From the NCBI GenBank assembly GCA_041392835.1, contig JAWKLF010000001.1, forward strand, positions 930,001-994,000: 64,000 bases of DNA, given 5' to 3'. A model generated the notes under the pieces. That model worked only from the letters and a program-made list of their open reading frames with translations, searched no databases and was not told the DNA's origin. Made by a program: the position numbers and the translations under genes. The stretch comes from OLB11 sp041392835 (GTDB taxonomy: Bacteria; Bacteroidota; Bacteroidia; Chitinophagales; Chitinophagaceae). How positions within the stretch are numbered: position 1 is the stretch's first letter; each line of letters opens with the position of its first letter. This document shows, piece after piece, positions 31,899 through 40,837 of the stretch.

Positions 31899-34109
31899 AT
31901 GAAAAACAGTTTACTAATAAGCTTATGCTTATTTATATCCCTATATGTATCGGCGCAAGGCCAAGACACAATTGTAAATCAATCCTTAAATGAAATAGTT
32001 ATTTCGGGCACAAAATTTTCTGAAAAGAAAAAAAATATAGCTCAAAAAATAGACAAAATTAGCAGTGAAGAATTAATCATGATGAATGCGCAAACAAGTG
32101 CAGACGCACTTACTAATAGCTCTAATGTATTTGTTCAAAAAAGTCAAATGGGAGGTGGAAGCCCTGTTATTAGAGGCTTTGAAGCAAGCAGAATACAATT
32201 AAGCATTGATGGAATAAAACATAATAATGCCATATTTAGAGCAGGGCATTTGCAAAATATAGTGAGTATTGATAATAATGCATTAGAAGCCATCGAAATT
32301 TTAAATGGCCCTGCTTCGAGTGTGCATGGGAGTGATGCCTTGGGCGGAGTTATACTGCTTAAAACAATAGAACCTAAATTGGGCAAAAGCAAAAAAATAA
32401 AATTGACTGGTGCTCAAGCTTTAGCAAGATATGCGAGCGCAAACCAAGAGCAGACTGTAAATATTGGCATTCATTTTGGCAATACTAAGTGGGCTTCGTT
32501 TACCAATGCAACGTATTCAAGATTTGGAGATTTGATGCAAGGAAAAGTGGGCGAAGATTCTATTATTGCTCTTTGGAAGAAAAATTTTATCATAGCTCGA
32601 AATAATGGACGTGATACCATGTTAGTTAATGAAAATTCTTTTTTGCAATCTAACACAGGTTATAATCAGTTGGACATACTTCAAAAATTCATTTACTTTT
32701 CTTCGGCCAATACAAAACATAGTTTGAATCTGCAATATTCTAATTCAAGCAATGTGCCTCGCTATGATAGATTGACTGAATTAAATAATGTTGGCATAGC
32801 CAAAAATGCAGAATGGTATTATGGTCCACAAAAAAGAGCTTTAGCAGCTTATCAATTTAACAAGACAGCTATGCCATATTTTTTTGATGAGTGTTTAATT
32901 AATGTCAATTATCAGGCTTTGGAAGAAAGCAGAAATAATAGAAAATTCAATAATAATAACTTGCAACATCGAAAGGAAAATATTGGTGTGGCTGCATATG
33001 CCGCTTCTTTGCGTCATAGCGATAAAATACACGAACTCATTATAGGCACAGATGGTCAGCTAAATTTTTTAACATCTAAGGCGTTTCAACAAAATATAGA
33101 AACGGGCTATCAAGAAAAAATTGATACACGCTATCCTGATGGAAAAAATCAAATGAACTTATTTGGAATTTTTGCGCAGCATATTTCAAAATGGATAGAT
33201 GGCAAACTTGTCACTAATTCTGGAATACGATTTAACTATACAACATTACATTCCACTTTAGTAGATACAAGTATTTTATTTCATTTGCCATTTACAGACT
33301 TAAATCAAAAAAATAGTGCATTAACAGCCAACTTGGGAGTAGTATATATGCCAAGCGAAGAACTAAGATTTACTGCAAATATTTCAAGCGGATTTCGCTC
33401 TCCTAATTTTGATGACATGACCAAGGTATTTGAATCGAATGCTGGCATATTGATAGTACCTAATGAAAATTTAAAACCCGAGTACACCAAAAATGCAGAT
33501 GTTAGTTTTTTATATGACAATGGAAAAATTCAATTAGGTGCCAGTGGTTTCTATACACAGTTTACCAATGCAATCGTTACTGATGTATTTACATATCAAG
33601 GTCAAGATTCTGTTTTATACAACGGTAGTATGACAAGGGTATTTGCGAGTCAAAACAAGGGGCAGGCTTTTGTGTATGGAGGTGGAGTAAATATGCTGTA
33701 TCGTTTTACAAAGCACTTTAGTATGTCGGGAAATTACAATTATACCTATGGTAGATATGCCGTGGGAGATACTGCTTATATACCTTTAGACCATATACCA
33801 CCAACATTTGGAAAAATTAGTTTGATGTATAAACAAAATAAATGGTATGCAGAATTGTATAGTTTGTTTAATGGTAATAAAAAATTAAAAGACTATAGCC
33901 CAAGTGGTGAAGATAATTTGCAATATGCTACTCCAACAGGCATGCCCTCATGGTCTACTATAAACTTACGTGCGGGAGCTACTATTTCTGAAGAAATTAC
34001 AATACAAGGTGGCGTTGAAAATATATTGGATAAAAACTATCGGTATTTTGCATCGGGTATAAGTGCAGCTGGAAGAAATTTTATAGTAGCTTTACGATTC
34101 AAAATGTAA
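31899..34109 (+). CDS. TonB-dependent receptor, haem/haemoglobin-type plug
   Basis: A 736-residue outer-membrane receptor. Signal peptide about 1-19 (YVSA|QG); TonB-box-like stretch LNEIVISGTKF; plug domain (about 40-165) with QMGGGSPVIRGFEASRIQL, NNAIFRAGHLQNI and GPASSVHGSDALGGVIL; then the barrel, ending NFIVALRFKM. The plug motif with FRAGHLQN is typical of haem, haemoglobin and related receptors, and a late NENLKPEYT segment resembles the NPNL region. Substrate is inferred only. Unlike the receptor at 18462 it has no N-terminal carboxypeptidase-like domain. The small membrane protein just upstream may be its partner. Confidence 0.85.
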   Translation: MKNSLLISLCLFISLYVSAQGQDTIVNQSLNEIVISGTKFSEKKKNIAQKIDKISSEELIMMNAQTSADALTNSSNVFVQKSQMGGGSPVIRGFEASRIQLSIDGIKHNNAIFRAGHLQNIVSIDNNALEAIEILNGPASSVHGSDALGGVILLKTIEPKLGKSKKIKLTGAQALARYASANQEQTVNIGIHFGNTKWASFTNATYSRFGDLMQGKVGEDSIIALWKKNFIIARNNGRDTMLVNENSFLQSNTGYNQLDILQKFIYFSSANTKHSLNLQYSNSSNVPRYDRLTELNNVGIAKNAEWYYGPQKRALAAYQFNKTAMPYFFDECLINVNYQALEESRNNRKFNNNNLQHRKENIGVAAYAASLRHSDKIHELIIGTDGQLNFLTSKAFQQNIETGYQEKIDTRYPDGKNQMNLFGIFAQHISKWIDGKLVTNSGIRFNYTTLHSTLVDTSILFHLPFTDLNQKNSALTANLGVVYMPSEELRFTANISSGFRSPNFDDMTKVFESNAGILIVPNENLKPEYTKNADVSFLYDNGKIQLGASGFYTQFTNAIVTDVFTYQGQDSVLYNGSMTRVFASQNKGQAFVYGGGVNMLYRFTKHFSMSGNYNYTYGRYAVGDTAYIPLDHIPPTFGKISLMYKQNKWYAELYSLFNGNKKLKDYSPSGEDNLQYATPTGMPSWSTINLRAGATISEEITIQGGVENILDKNYRYFASGISAAGRNFIVALRFKM

Positions 34110-34116
34110 TTTTTTT

Positions 34117-34674
34117 ATGCTTTCATTAGATTTTAGTCAATTCCCAGAGCTTAGTACAGAAAGAACCTTGCTTAAGCAAATGCAGATTTCGGATGCCAAG
34201 GCATTTTATACCATGAGAAGTAGCCCTGAAATGATGAAATATATAAGCCGACCTTTGCATCAATCTGTTGAAGAAACAGAACAATTTATTCAAAAAATTA
34301 TAGATTCTATTCAGCAGAATGAGTATATCAATTGGGGCATTTTTCTGAAAACAAATCCAGAAGTATTAATAGGTTCTATAGGATTTTATAGAATAAAATT
34401 GGAACATTATAGAGGCGAGGTAGGATACATGCTACATCATGATTATTGGAAGCAAGGTATTATGTACGAAGTTTTAAAAACTGTGGTTCAATATGGATTT
34501 GAAAAAATAAAATTTCATAGTATAGAGGCAGACATTAATCCTAAAAATATGGCCTCCAGAGCATTGCTACTCAAAGCTGGCTTTGTAAAGGAGGCTTATT
34601 TTAAAGAAAACATGTTTTCTAATGGTGTGTTTGAAGATAGCGAAATTTTTTCTATGCTTACACCCTATAAATAA
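34117..34674 (+). CDS. GNAT acetyltransferase, RimJ/RimL type
   Basis: A 185-residue N-acetyltransferase. The family order is visible: ELSTERTLLKQMQISDAKAFY, a QSVEETEQFIQKI helix, GSIGFYRIKLEHYRGEVGYML, then the acetyl-CoA-binding part DYWKQGIMYEVLKTVVQYGF and the end NPKNMASRALLLKAGF. RimJ/RimL proteins acetylate ribosomal protein N-termini, but most homologues act on other amines. It starts seven bases after the receptor gene and could be co-transcribed by read-through; no functional link is apparent. Confidence 0.85.
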   Translation: MLSLDFSQFPELSTERTLLKQMQISDAKAFYTMRSSPEMMKYISRPLHQSVEETEQFIQKIIDSIQQNEYINWGIFLKTNPEVLIGSIGFYRIKLEHYRGEVGYMLHHDYWKQGIMYEVLKTVVQYGFEKIKFHSIEADINPKNMASRALLLKAGFVKEAYFKENMFSNGVFEDSEIFSMLTPYK

Positions 34675-34754
34675 GCGTTTTGTTCTTTCATTTATGAAGT
34701 AATATGCTTTATTAGTATCTTAGCCACATATAGTATTTTAAAATTTCGAGTGAT

Positions 34755-36818
34755 ATGTCAAAGAAAAAACATCGTTCTCAGCATGCGCCATTGCCACAAA
34801 AGCCTGCTCAGGCTCAACCCAAATTTGCTGCCAAACACATTGAAGAACATGCGAAAAGCAGTAAAAAACAATTTTGGTTTTTAGCAATTGGTATAGCATT
34901 ATTGGCTGTGTTTATTTATAGCAATACTTTTCAGCATCGATTTGTATTGGATGATCATGGTATCATAAAAAATAATAAGATTACAAAAGCCCCTATAAGC
35001 TGGGAAAATACTAAAACTATTTTTTCTACTCCCTTGCGAAAAGGAGACTTCTCTGATTTAGAAAACTCATTGTATAGGCCTTTTGTAAAACTGTTGTTTA
35101 ATATAGAATGGAATCTTTTTGACGCCAATGCTAATTCATTTGTTGCAGCACACCATTTTCATAAGGTCAATGTAGTTTTGTATGCCCTTTTGTGTTTGCT
35201 CATATTTGTCATTCTTTATGATGTGTTTCAAAAAAAATGGCTACTGCCTTTACTCATTACATTATTATTTACTATACATCCAATACATGTAGAAGTAGTT
35301 GCGAATATTAAAAGTGGCGACGAAATCTTGAGCTTGCTCGGTATACTATTGTGTATTCGATGCTTGCAATTATATAATTCGTCTAATAAGCATTTATGGA
35401 TTGTATTGGGTGCATTGGCTTTTCTTATGGGGCTTTATTCTAAAGAATCTACAGTGGTAGCTGTTGCCATCTTTCCGCTTTTTATATATTTCTTTACACA
35501 ATTAAACTGGAAAAAAAATATCGCATTATCTGGTTTGTTTTTAGCATGTACTTTATTATTTATTGTAAGTCGGCATTTCGCATTAGCTGGTTATCCAGAT
35601 CCTAATCCAACAAGCATTATGGATAATTATTTAACAGCTATTTCGGGTATATCTCGTTTTAGTTCCGCAGTAACTACGTTGGGTTTTTACATATATACAT
35701 TTTTAATACCTCATCCATTATCATGCGATTATTCGTATAGTACTTTGGCAGAGACACCTGTAGGCAATATAAAATTCTTAGTTTCATTTACATTCTTTAT
35801 AGGCTTATTAGTTCTTGCTATCAAAACATATAAAACAAACAAAGCCCTCAGTTTTGGTATTTTATGGTTTTTTATAACCATGTCTATAACCTCTAATGTG
35901 TTTTTCTTAATTGGTACTTCGTTTGGAGAGCGTCTTTTATTTGCACCTTCATTAGGTTTATGTATAATTTTTATACTTGGGTTGACTTATTTTTTTAAAT
36001 CAAAAAAAGAACAACTATCTAAATATAGCGAAATCAAAAAATATGCAATTCCTCTTGGTGTTGTAATAGGTCTATCTATATTATATAGTGCTAAAACTTT
36101 TTCAAGAAACAATGATTGGCGTTCAGATTTTGAACTTTTTGCAAAAGATATTTCAAATTATCCTAACTCAACTCATTTGCTATTTTACATGGGAAATCAC
36201 TTGTCTGGTACAGAGCGTAAGGAAGTTCTGGAAGATCAACTTGTACAACTTGGATATACGACCGAGCAAGTCAATGATAGTTCGGCTAAAGAAAGTGCAA
36301 AATCTATTTATTATTTCAATCGCTCTTTGAGCATATACCCAGCTTTGCCTCCCGATGGATACAATCAATTAGGCAAAGCCTATTTCAATCAGGGACAGTT
36401 AGATAGTGCTTATAAGTATTATTCGTTAGCTCATAGTCAAGATACAAGCAACGGTATATATATCAATAATATGGGAACCGTATTTTATAATCAAGGTATG
36501 GCTATGTTGAATCAAAATCCTCAAGAAGGAACACAACTACTTTTGAAAGCATTTCCATATTTTCAGACGGCCTATACAAAAGATACTACCGAAAGTGATT
36601 TTATGAATAATGTAGGCTGTGTATATGGCACGCTGGGCAATCCAGATAGTGCTATTTTTTGGTTTCAAAAAGCATTGGCTAAAGACTCTCTCGACTTAAC
36701 CTCGATAAAATTTTTAGCAATGACTTGGAAAAATAAAGGCAATATACAATTAGAACAATACTATAATGCGATGGCCGATCGAGCAAAATCAATTAAAATA
36801 CAAAATATAAGACAATAA
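34755..36818 (+). CDS. polytopic membrane protein with C-terminal TPR repeats (Tmtc/O-mannosyltransferase-like)
   Basis: A 687-residue protein. A basic Lys/Gln/Pro-rich N-terminus (about 1-37) precedes roughly ten membrane helices (about 40-445). The first extracytoplasmic loop has FVLDDHGIIKNN, the D-D motif seen in GT-C glycosyltransferases and Tmtc-type proteins. After about residue 450 the protein is soluble and contains TPR repeats (YNQLGKAYFNQGQLDSAYKYY, NNVGCVYGTLGNPDSAIFWF). The architecture resembles TMTC-like O-mannosyltransferases common in Bacteroidota. Enzyme activity is inferred from fold and the acidic motif only. Confidence 0.75.
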   Translation: MSKKKHRSQHAPLPQKPAQAQPKFAAKHIEEHAKSSKKQFWFLAIGIALLAVFIYSNTFQHRFVLDDHGIIKNNKITKAPISWENTKTIFSTPLRKGDFSDLENSLYRPFVKLLFNIEWNLFDANANSFVAAHHFHKVNVVLYALLCLLIFVILYDVFQKKWLLPLLITLLFTIHPIHVEVVANIKSGDEILSLLGILLCIRCLQLYNSSNKHLWIVLGALAFLMGLYSKESTVVAVAIFPLFIYFFTQLNWKKNIALSGLFLACTLLFIVSRHFALAGYPDPNPTSIMDNYLTAISGISRFSSAVTTLGFYIYTFLIPHPLSCDYSYSTLAETPVGNIKFLVSFTFFIGLLVLAIKTYKTNKALSFGILWFFITMSITSNVFFLIGTSFGERLLFAPSLGLCIIFILGLTYFFKSKKEQLSKYSEIKKYAIPLGVVIGLSILYSAKTFSRNNDWRSDFELFAKDISNYPNSTHLLFYMGNHLSGTERKEVLEDQLVQLGYTTEQVNDSSAKESAKSIYYFNRSLSIYPALPPDGYNQLGKAYFNQGQLDSAYKYYSLAHSQDTSNGIYINNMGTVFYNQGMAMLNQNPQEGTQLLLKAFPYFQTAYTKDTTESDFMNNVGCVYGTLGNPDSAIFWFQKALAKDSLDLTSIKFLAMTWKNKGNIQLEQYYNAMADRAKSIKIQNIRQ

Positions 36819-36848
36819 AAAAAAGCTGCTATTAAGCAGCTTTTTTTT
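36817..36848. terminator. bidirectional terminator between convergent genes
   Basis: A perfect 14-bp stem, AAAAAAAAGCTGCT with AGCAGCTTTTTTTT, around a 4-base loop. With T-runs on both strands it should serve the TPR gene and the convergent thioredoxin-like gene. Confidence 0.88.
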
Positions 36849-36866
36849 ATTGATTTAAGAATTGTA

Positions 36867-37700
36867 TTAATGATTGACAACTACTTTAATAACATTTTTT
36901 CTGTTACCTACTTGCAAGGTCAAATAATACATACCAGAAGCTAAAGCTTGTGTATTGATAGATAATTTATTTAATCCAGTATGGATAGATGATTGATTTG
37001 TAGATACTGTTTGACCTACATAATTATTCAAGCTATATTGTACATTTTCTGCTTGGTCTGCTTTGATATCAATATTAATAATATTAGAAGTAGGATTTGG
37101 ATATATATCATACTCAAATCCTAAATCGTTGATAGAGCTTGCACTCAAAGGTGCCAAACCACATTTTGATTCAATATAGTTGCGTAATACCGTTTCGTCT
37201 GTATTGCTTGTGCTAACAGACCAATAAGTATTGTTATTACAAACTACTACTACTTTGGGAATACCATAAGTGCCACCAGAAGTCATAAATTTTGATACAG
37301 GATTGCTCGATACATTATCGTCACACATAGTATAGCTCACCCCAGCAGTCCAGTCGCCATAGCTACTTGTTGTTAAATTATTAGTGGTTTTATCTACTTC
37401 GTAAAAAATTACATTACCATCTTGAGAAAGGTTTCCATTGCTTCCGTATTTAGTATAATAATGTTCTAAAACATGGCTAGAATGAAAAGACCAACAAGGG
37501 CCACACCACGTAGCCGAAAAATCAATAATAACGTGTTTGCCAGTGCTGGTATATTGGTATAAAGTATGCGAATTGCCATTGATATCTTTCATAGTAAAAT
37601 CAGGAATGATATCTACACCTTCGGTTTTCCAAACAGCGTTTTGAGCAAATGTGCCTAATGAAATTAAGCTTACGAGAGAGAGGAGAAAAATTTTTTTCAT
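36867..37700 (-). CDS. thioredoxin-fold protein secreted by T9SS
   Basis: A 277-residue protein with a signal peptide (about 1-19, GTFA|QN). A thioredoxin-like domain (about 30-185) keeps the redox motif WCGPC (Cys66 and Cys69) in IIDFSATWCGPCW and the cis-Pro region TYGIPKVVVV. The last 75 residues, starting YDIYPNPTSNIINI and ending NVIKVVVNH, form a T9SS type A tail. It is therefore probably a disulfide oxidoreductase working at the cell surface or outside, which is unusual since most Trx-fold proteins stay in the cytoplasm or periplasm. It appears to be transcribed alone. Confidence 0.85.
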   Translation of the reverse strand: MKKIFLLSLVSLISLGTFAQNAVWKTEGVDIIPDFTMKDINGNSHTLYQYTSTGKHVIIDFSATWCGPCWSFHSSHVLEHYYTKYGSNGNLSQDGNVIFYEVDKTTNNLTTSSYGDWTAGVSYTMCDDNVSSNPVSKFMTSGGTYGIPKVVVVCNNNTYWSVSTSNTDETVLRNYIESKCGLAPLSASSINDLGFEYDIYPNPTSNIINIDIKADQAENVQYSLNNYVGQTVSTNQSSIHTGLNKLSINTQALASGMYYLTLQVGNRKNVIKVVVNH

Positions 37701-37771
37701 GTGATATTTATTTTTTGTTATAAGTATTTAGACGTAAGAATAGCAATTTAGGTTTGCTAAAAGCTTGTATT

Positions 37772-38935
37772 TCAGTAAATTTTTAAAATCTTGCGACAAA
37801 CAGGCAGTTTTTGTGTATTAATAAATTCAGGTATATGAATAATACCTGGTTTTTTCCCAATGGCTATTTCTCCAAATTCATTTTCTTTTTGTAGTGCTAT
37901 GGCACCATTGAGCGTGCCCCATTGCAAAAGCGTTTGCACTGGTATTTGAGAAAAATGCTCATGTATAGTTTTTAGCTCTTCATAGATGCTTAAAGTGTCA
38001 TTAGAAGCTAGGCTATCAGTACCAATGCAAATAACATTTTGGTTTTGCATGATGTCAGGTATAGGAGGGAGGCAGTTTTCAATAAATAAATTAGCTTTAG
38101 GACAAAGACAATACACATATTTGTCTGGGAATTGGTTGCTAAGCACTAAGTCTTCTTTTTCAACATATGTATTATGTACTAGTAGCACTTTTTTTATAGC
38201 GTGCAAATACGAGTGAAAAAAAGAAAATGAACTTTTGTTTTTTTGAAAATCTATATCTGTTTTAAAAGGCAATAGACTAAAAAAATCATCAAATGCACTT
38301 TGCCCATATCTAAATAAGGTATTTTCTTCTTTGCTTTCTTGCATATGAATACTGCTTAGTTTTTCTTCTTGAAAAATGTATTCTTTTCTTAATTTTTCTG
38401 AAATAGAATACGGAGCATGAAAAACAACAGAGCTTGTATGATGCTGCGAGAACAATTTTTTTAAGTTAATAGCTGCTTGTATCTTTTCGTTTATTTTTTC
38501 ATCAGCAAGTCCATATACCTCTACAAATGAGTGGTAGTGCAGAGGGCTCTTTACTTTGATATCAAAAGTATTATCAGTATTGCATATATCTCCTATCAAT
38601 ACAATACCATTTTGTAGCATTTCTTTTTCTGCTTGTTCAATAGCTTCTTGAATGGTAGTTGTGCTTATTTTTTCTTGATATAATTGATTGATTTGAATTA
38701 AAAAAGAAATTAATCCATTTCCAGATGAAATTTTATTTTTTAGATACGATAATTCTAAATGACAATGCGCATTCACAAATCCAGGCATCAATAATCCATC
38801 TAGGTGCAGAACTTCTTCGTTTGGAGCCTTAGGCAAAATGTCTAAAATAGAGCCATCGTTTTTTAATACTAATACAGAGCCTTGAGGCAAAAATTCACGA
38901 CCATTAAAAATAAAATCAGCGTGTAAATATTTCAC
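37772..38935 (-). CDS. amidohydrolase, candidate aminodeoxyfutalosine deaminase (MqnX-like)
   Basis: A 387-residue metal-dependent hydrolase of the cytosine-deaminase/TRZ group. Metal and active-site motifs in order: GFVNAHCHLELSYL (HxH at the first site), HAPYSIS, SIHMQESKEE and IGTDSLASND (last Asp). Bacteroidota with the futalosine menaquinone pathway use such an enzyme to deaminate aminofutalosine; mqnA at 62909 supports this, but other substrates such as chlorinated or methylthio-purines are possible. The frame reaches TTG at 38950, but TACATTTG at 38940-38947 is a -7 box, so the GTG at 38935 (VKYLHADFIF) is chosen. Confidence 0.7.
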   Translation of the reverse strand: MKYLHADFIFNGREFLPQGSVLVLKNDGSILDILPKAPNEEVLHLDGLLMPGFVNAHCHLELSYLKNKISSGNGLISFLIQINQLYQEKISTTTIQEAIEQAEKEMLQNGIVLIGDICNTDNTFDIKVKSPLHYHSFVEVYGLADEKINEKIQAAINLKKLFSQHHTSSVVFHAPYSISEKLRKEYIFQEEKLSSIHMQESKEENTLFRYGQSAFDDFFSLLPFKTDIDFQKNKSSFSFFHSYLHAIKKVLLVHNTYVEKEDLVLSNQFPDKYVYCLCPKANLFIENCLPPIPDIMQNQNVICIGTDSLASNDTLSIYEELKTIHEHFSQIPVQTLLQWGTLNGAIALQKENEFGEIAIGKKPGIIHIPEFINTQKLPVCRKILKIY

Positions 38936-38939
38936 CAAA

Positions 38940-38947
38940 CAAATGTA
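38940..38947 (-). promoter_or_regulatory. TACATTTG -7 box of the amidohydrolase gene
   Basis: On the minus strand it ends four bases before the GTG start at 38935, with a TTG about 22 bases further upstream. It overlaps the longer frame, so it helps decide the start. Confidence 0.5.
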
Positions 38948-39005
38948 CAAGAAGTACCTATCTTTTTATCAACTATACGCATCATTCTAAAAAGGAAAAG
39001 TATTG

Positions 39006-39036
39006 TTGAAAACACAAAAAGAGAGAAGTATATTTG
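39006..39036 (+). promoter_or_regulatory. promoter of mtgA
   Basis: TTG at 39006-39008 and TATATTTG at 39029-39036 are spaced 20 bases, fitting the Bacteroidota pattern. The -7 box ends nine bases before the ATG at 39046. Confidence 0.55.
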
Positions 39037-39045
39037 GTTTTGTAT

Positions 39046-39756
39046 ATGGCTACTAAAAAAAAGAAGAAAACTTTTTCGTTTTGGAAAAGAATTCTAAAAT
39101 TTCTTTTCTATTTATTTTTATTGAATCTCATTTATATAGTCTTAACCCGTTGGGTAGACCCACCCTTAACAAGCGTCATGATACATTCAAAAATAAAAGG
39201 CTATGGCTGGGATAAAAAAACTATGCGTTGGGATGATATGGGCTATGAAATAAAATTGGCAGCTATAGCTGGCGAAGACCAGCGATTTTTAAACCATTAT
39301 GGATTTGACACAGATGCCATAGGCAAAGCAATTAAACATAACAAAAACCCTAAGGCCAAAAAAATATATGGTGCAAGCACTATAACACAACAAACAGCCA
39401 AAAATGTTTTTTTGTGGAATGGTCGAAGTTGGATACGAAAGGGTTTGGAAGTGTACCACGCAGTTATGATAGAACTTATTTGGGGCAAGAAAAGAATTTT
39501 GGAAAACTATTTGAATGTAGCCGAAATGGGAAAAGGCATTTTTGGTGTGGAAGCCGCCGCACAATTTTATTTTAATAAAAGAGCAAAAAACTTAACTGCT
39601 AATGAAGCTTCATGGATTATTAGTATTTTACCTAGTCCTAAAAAATTGGATATTAAAAAACCAAATAGAGCTTTGAGCAAAAGACATCAATGGATTTTAA
39701 CACAAATGAATAATTTAAGAAGCGATAAACAGATAGTGGATTTTCTTAAAAAGTAA
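39046..39756 (+). CDS. mtgA: monofunctional biosynthetic peptidoglycan transglycosylase
   Basis: A 236-residue GT51 enzyme that polymerises lipid II into glycan strands. A Lys-rich start (MATKKKKKTF) precedes one membrane anchor (about 17-37). The GT51 motifs are complete: AAIAGEDQRFLNHYGFD with catalytic Glu, GASTITQQTAKNVFLW, KRILENYLNVAEMGKGIFGVE and NEASWIISILPSP. No transpeptidase domain follows, so it is monofunctional. The frame continues up to a TTG at 39034, but that codon lies inside the promoter -7 box. Confidence 0.93.
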   Translation: MATKKKKKTFSFWKRILKFLFYLFLLNLIYIVLTRWVDPPLTSVMIHSKIKGYGWDKKTMRWDDMGYEIKLAAIAGEDQRFLNHYGFDTDAIGKAIKHNKNPKAKKIYGASTITQQTAKNVFLWNGRSWIRKGLEVYHAVMIELIWGKKRILENYLNVAEMGKGIFGVEAAAQFYFNKRAKNLTANEASWIISILPSPKKLDIKKPNRALSKRHQWILTQMNNLRSDKQIVDFLKK

Positions 39757-39798
39757 TAGAAGCAAGCCATTATTTATTATTTGTCTTTAAACAAACTT

Positions 39799-39806
39799 TA
39801 TCTTTG
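39799..39806 (+). promoter_or_regulatory. TATCTTTG -7 box of asd
   Basis: Fits TAnnTTTG and lies 26 bases before the asd start codon. The nearest TTTG upstream (39780-39783) is 15 bases away, slightly short for the usual spacing. Confidence 0.45.
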
Positions 39807-39832
39807 ACAATCTAAATAAAGAATACAAATAC

Positions 39833-40828
39833 ATGAAAGTAGCCGTAGTAGGAGCCACAGGTTTGGTTGGTAGCAAAATGCTTCAAATATTAGAGGAACG
39901 AAATTTTCCTGTAAGTGAACTGATACCTGTAGCTTCTGAAAAATCTGTTGGAAAAAAAATTATTTTTAAAGGTAAAGAATATGCAGTGGTTTCGGCTACA
40001 GATGCCATAGCCCAAAAACCAGTTATAGCACTATTTTCTGCAGGTGGAGAAATGTCTAAAACATGGGCGCCATTATTTGCTCAGGCTGGCATACGAGTAA
40101 TTGACAATTCGAGTGCTTGGCGCATGGAAGAGCATATAAAGTTGGTTGTGCCTGAGGTCAATGCGCATGTATTGAAAGAAAAAGATTATATCATAGCCAA
40201 CCCAAATTGTAGTACGATACAGTTAGTTGTTGCACTCAAACCACTACATGATAATTTAAAAATTAAGCGATTGGTTATTTCTACGTATCAATCTGTAACC
40301 GGCACTGGCGTTAAGGCAGTACAGCAATTGCAAAATGAACGAGTATCTATAGAGGGTGAAAAGGCCTATCCTTATACCATAGATATGAATGCGATACCGC
40401 ATATTGATGTCTTTATGGAAAATGGATATAGCAAAGAAGAGATGAAAATGATATGGGAAACAAAAAAAATTATGGGTGATAATACCATTGCCATCACAAG
40501 TACTACAGTCAGAATTCCTGTAATAGGCGGTCATAGCGAAAGTGTAAATATAGAGTTTGAACGAGATTTTACTATCCCTCAAATAAAAGAGCTGTTGGAA
40601 AAAGCGCCTGGTGTAACCGTTCAAGATAATTTAGAAAGCCTTATATATCCTATGCCTATTTTGGCACACGATAAAGACGATGTATTTGTAGGAAGAATAA
40701 GAAGAGACGAGTCGCAACCCAATACTTTAAATTGCTGGATAGTATCAGACAATTTACGCAAAGGCGCAGCTACCAATGCGGTTCAAATAGCAGAAGTTCT
40801 TTTAGAAAAAAAAATCATTACTAATTAA
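39833..40828 (+). CDS. asd: aspartate-semialdehyde dehydrogenase
   Basis: A 331-residue NADP-dependent enzyme that reduces aspartyl phosphate to aspartate semialdehyde on the route to lysine, threonine, methionine and diaminopimelate. It has the N-terminal nucleotide-binding motif VVGATGLVGSKML, ALFSAGGEMSK, VIDNSSAWRM, the catalytic Cys in IANPNCSTIQLV, STYQSVTGTG, and the substrate-binding RIPVIGGHSESVN. The His of that last motif is the catalytic acid/base. Complete and of normal length. The neighbours are not other lysine-pathway genes, though mtgA just upstream also serves the cell wall. Confidence 0.95.
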   Translation: MKVAVVGATGLVGSKMLQILEERNFPVSELIPVASEKSVGKKIIFKGKEYAVVSATDAIAQKPVIALFSAGGEMSKTWAPLFAQAGIRVIDNSSAWRMEEHIKLVVPEVNAHVLKEKDYIIANPNCSTIQLVVALKPLHDNLKIKRLVISTYQSVTGTGVKAVQQLQNERVSIEGEKAYPYTIDMNAIPHIDVFMENGYSKEEMKMIWETKKIMGDNTIAITSTTVRIPVIGGHSESVNIEFERDFTIPQIKELLEKAPGVTVQDNLESLIYPMPILAHDKDDVFVGRIRRDESQPNTLNCWIVSDNLRKGAATNAVQIAEVLLEKKIITN

Positions 40829-40837
40829 ATTACAATC

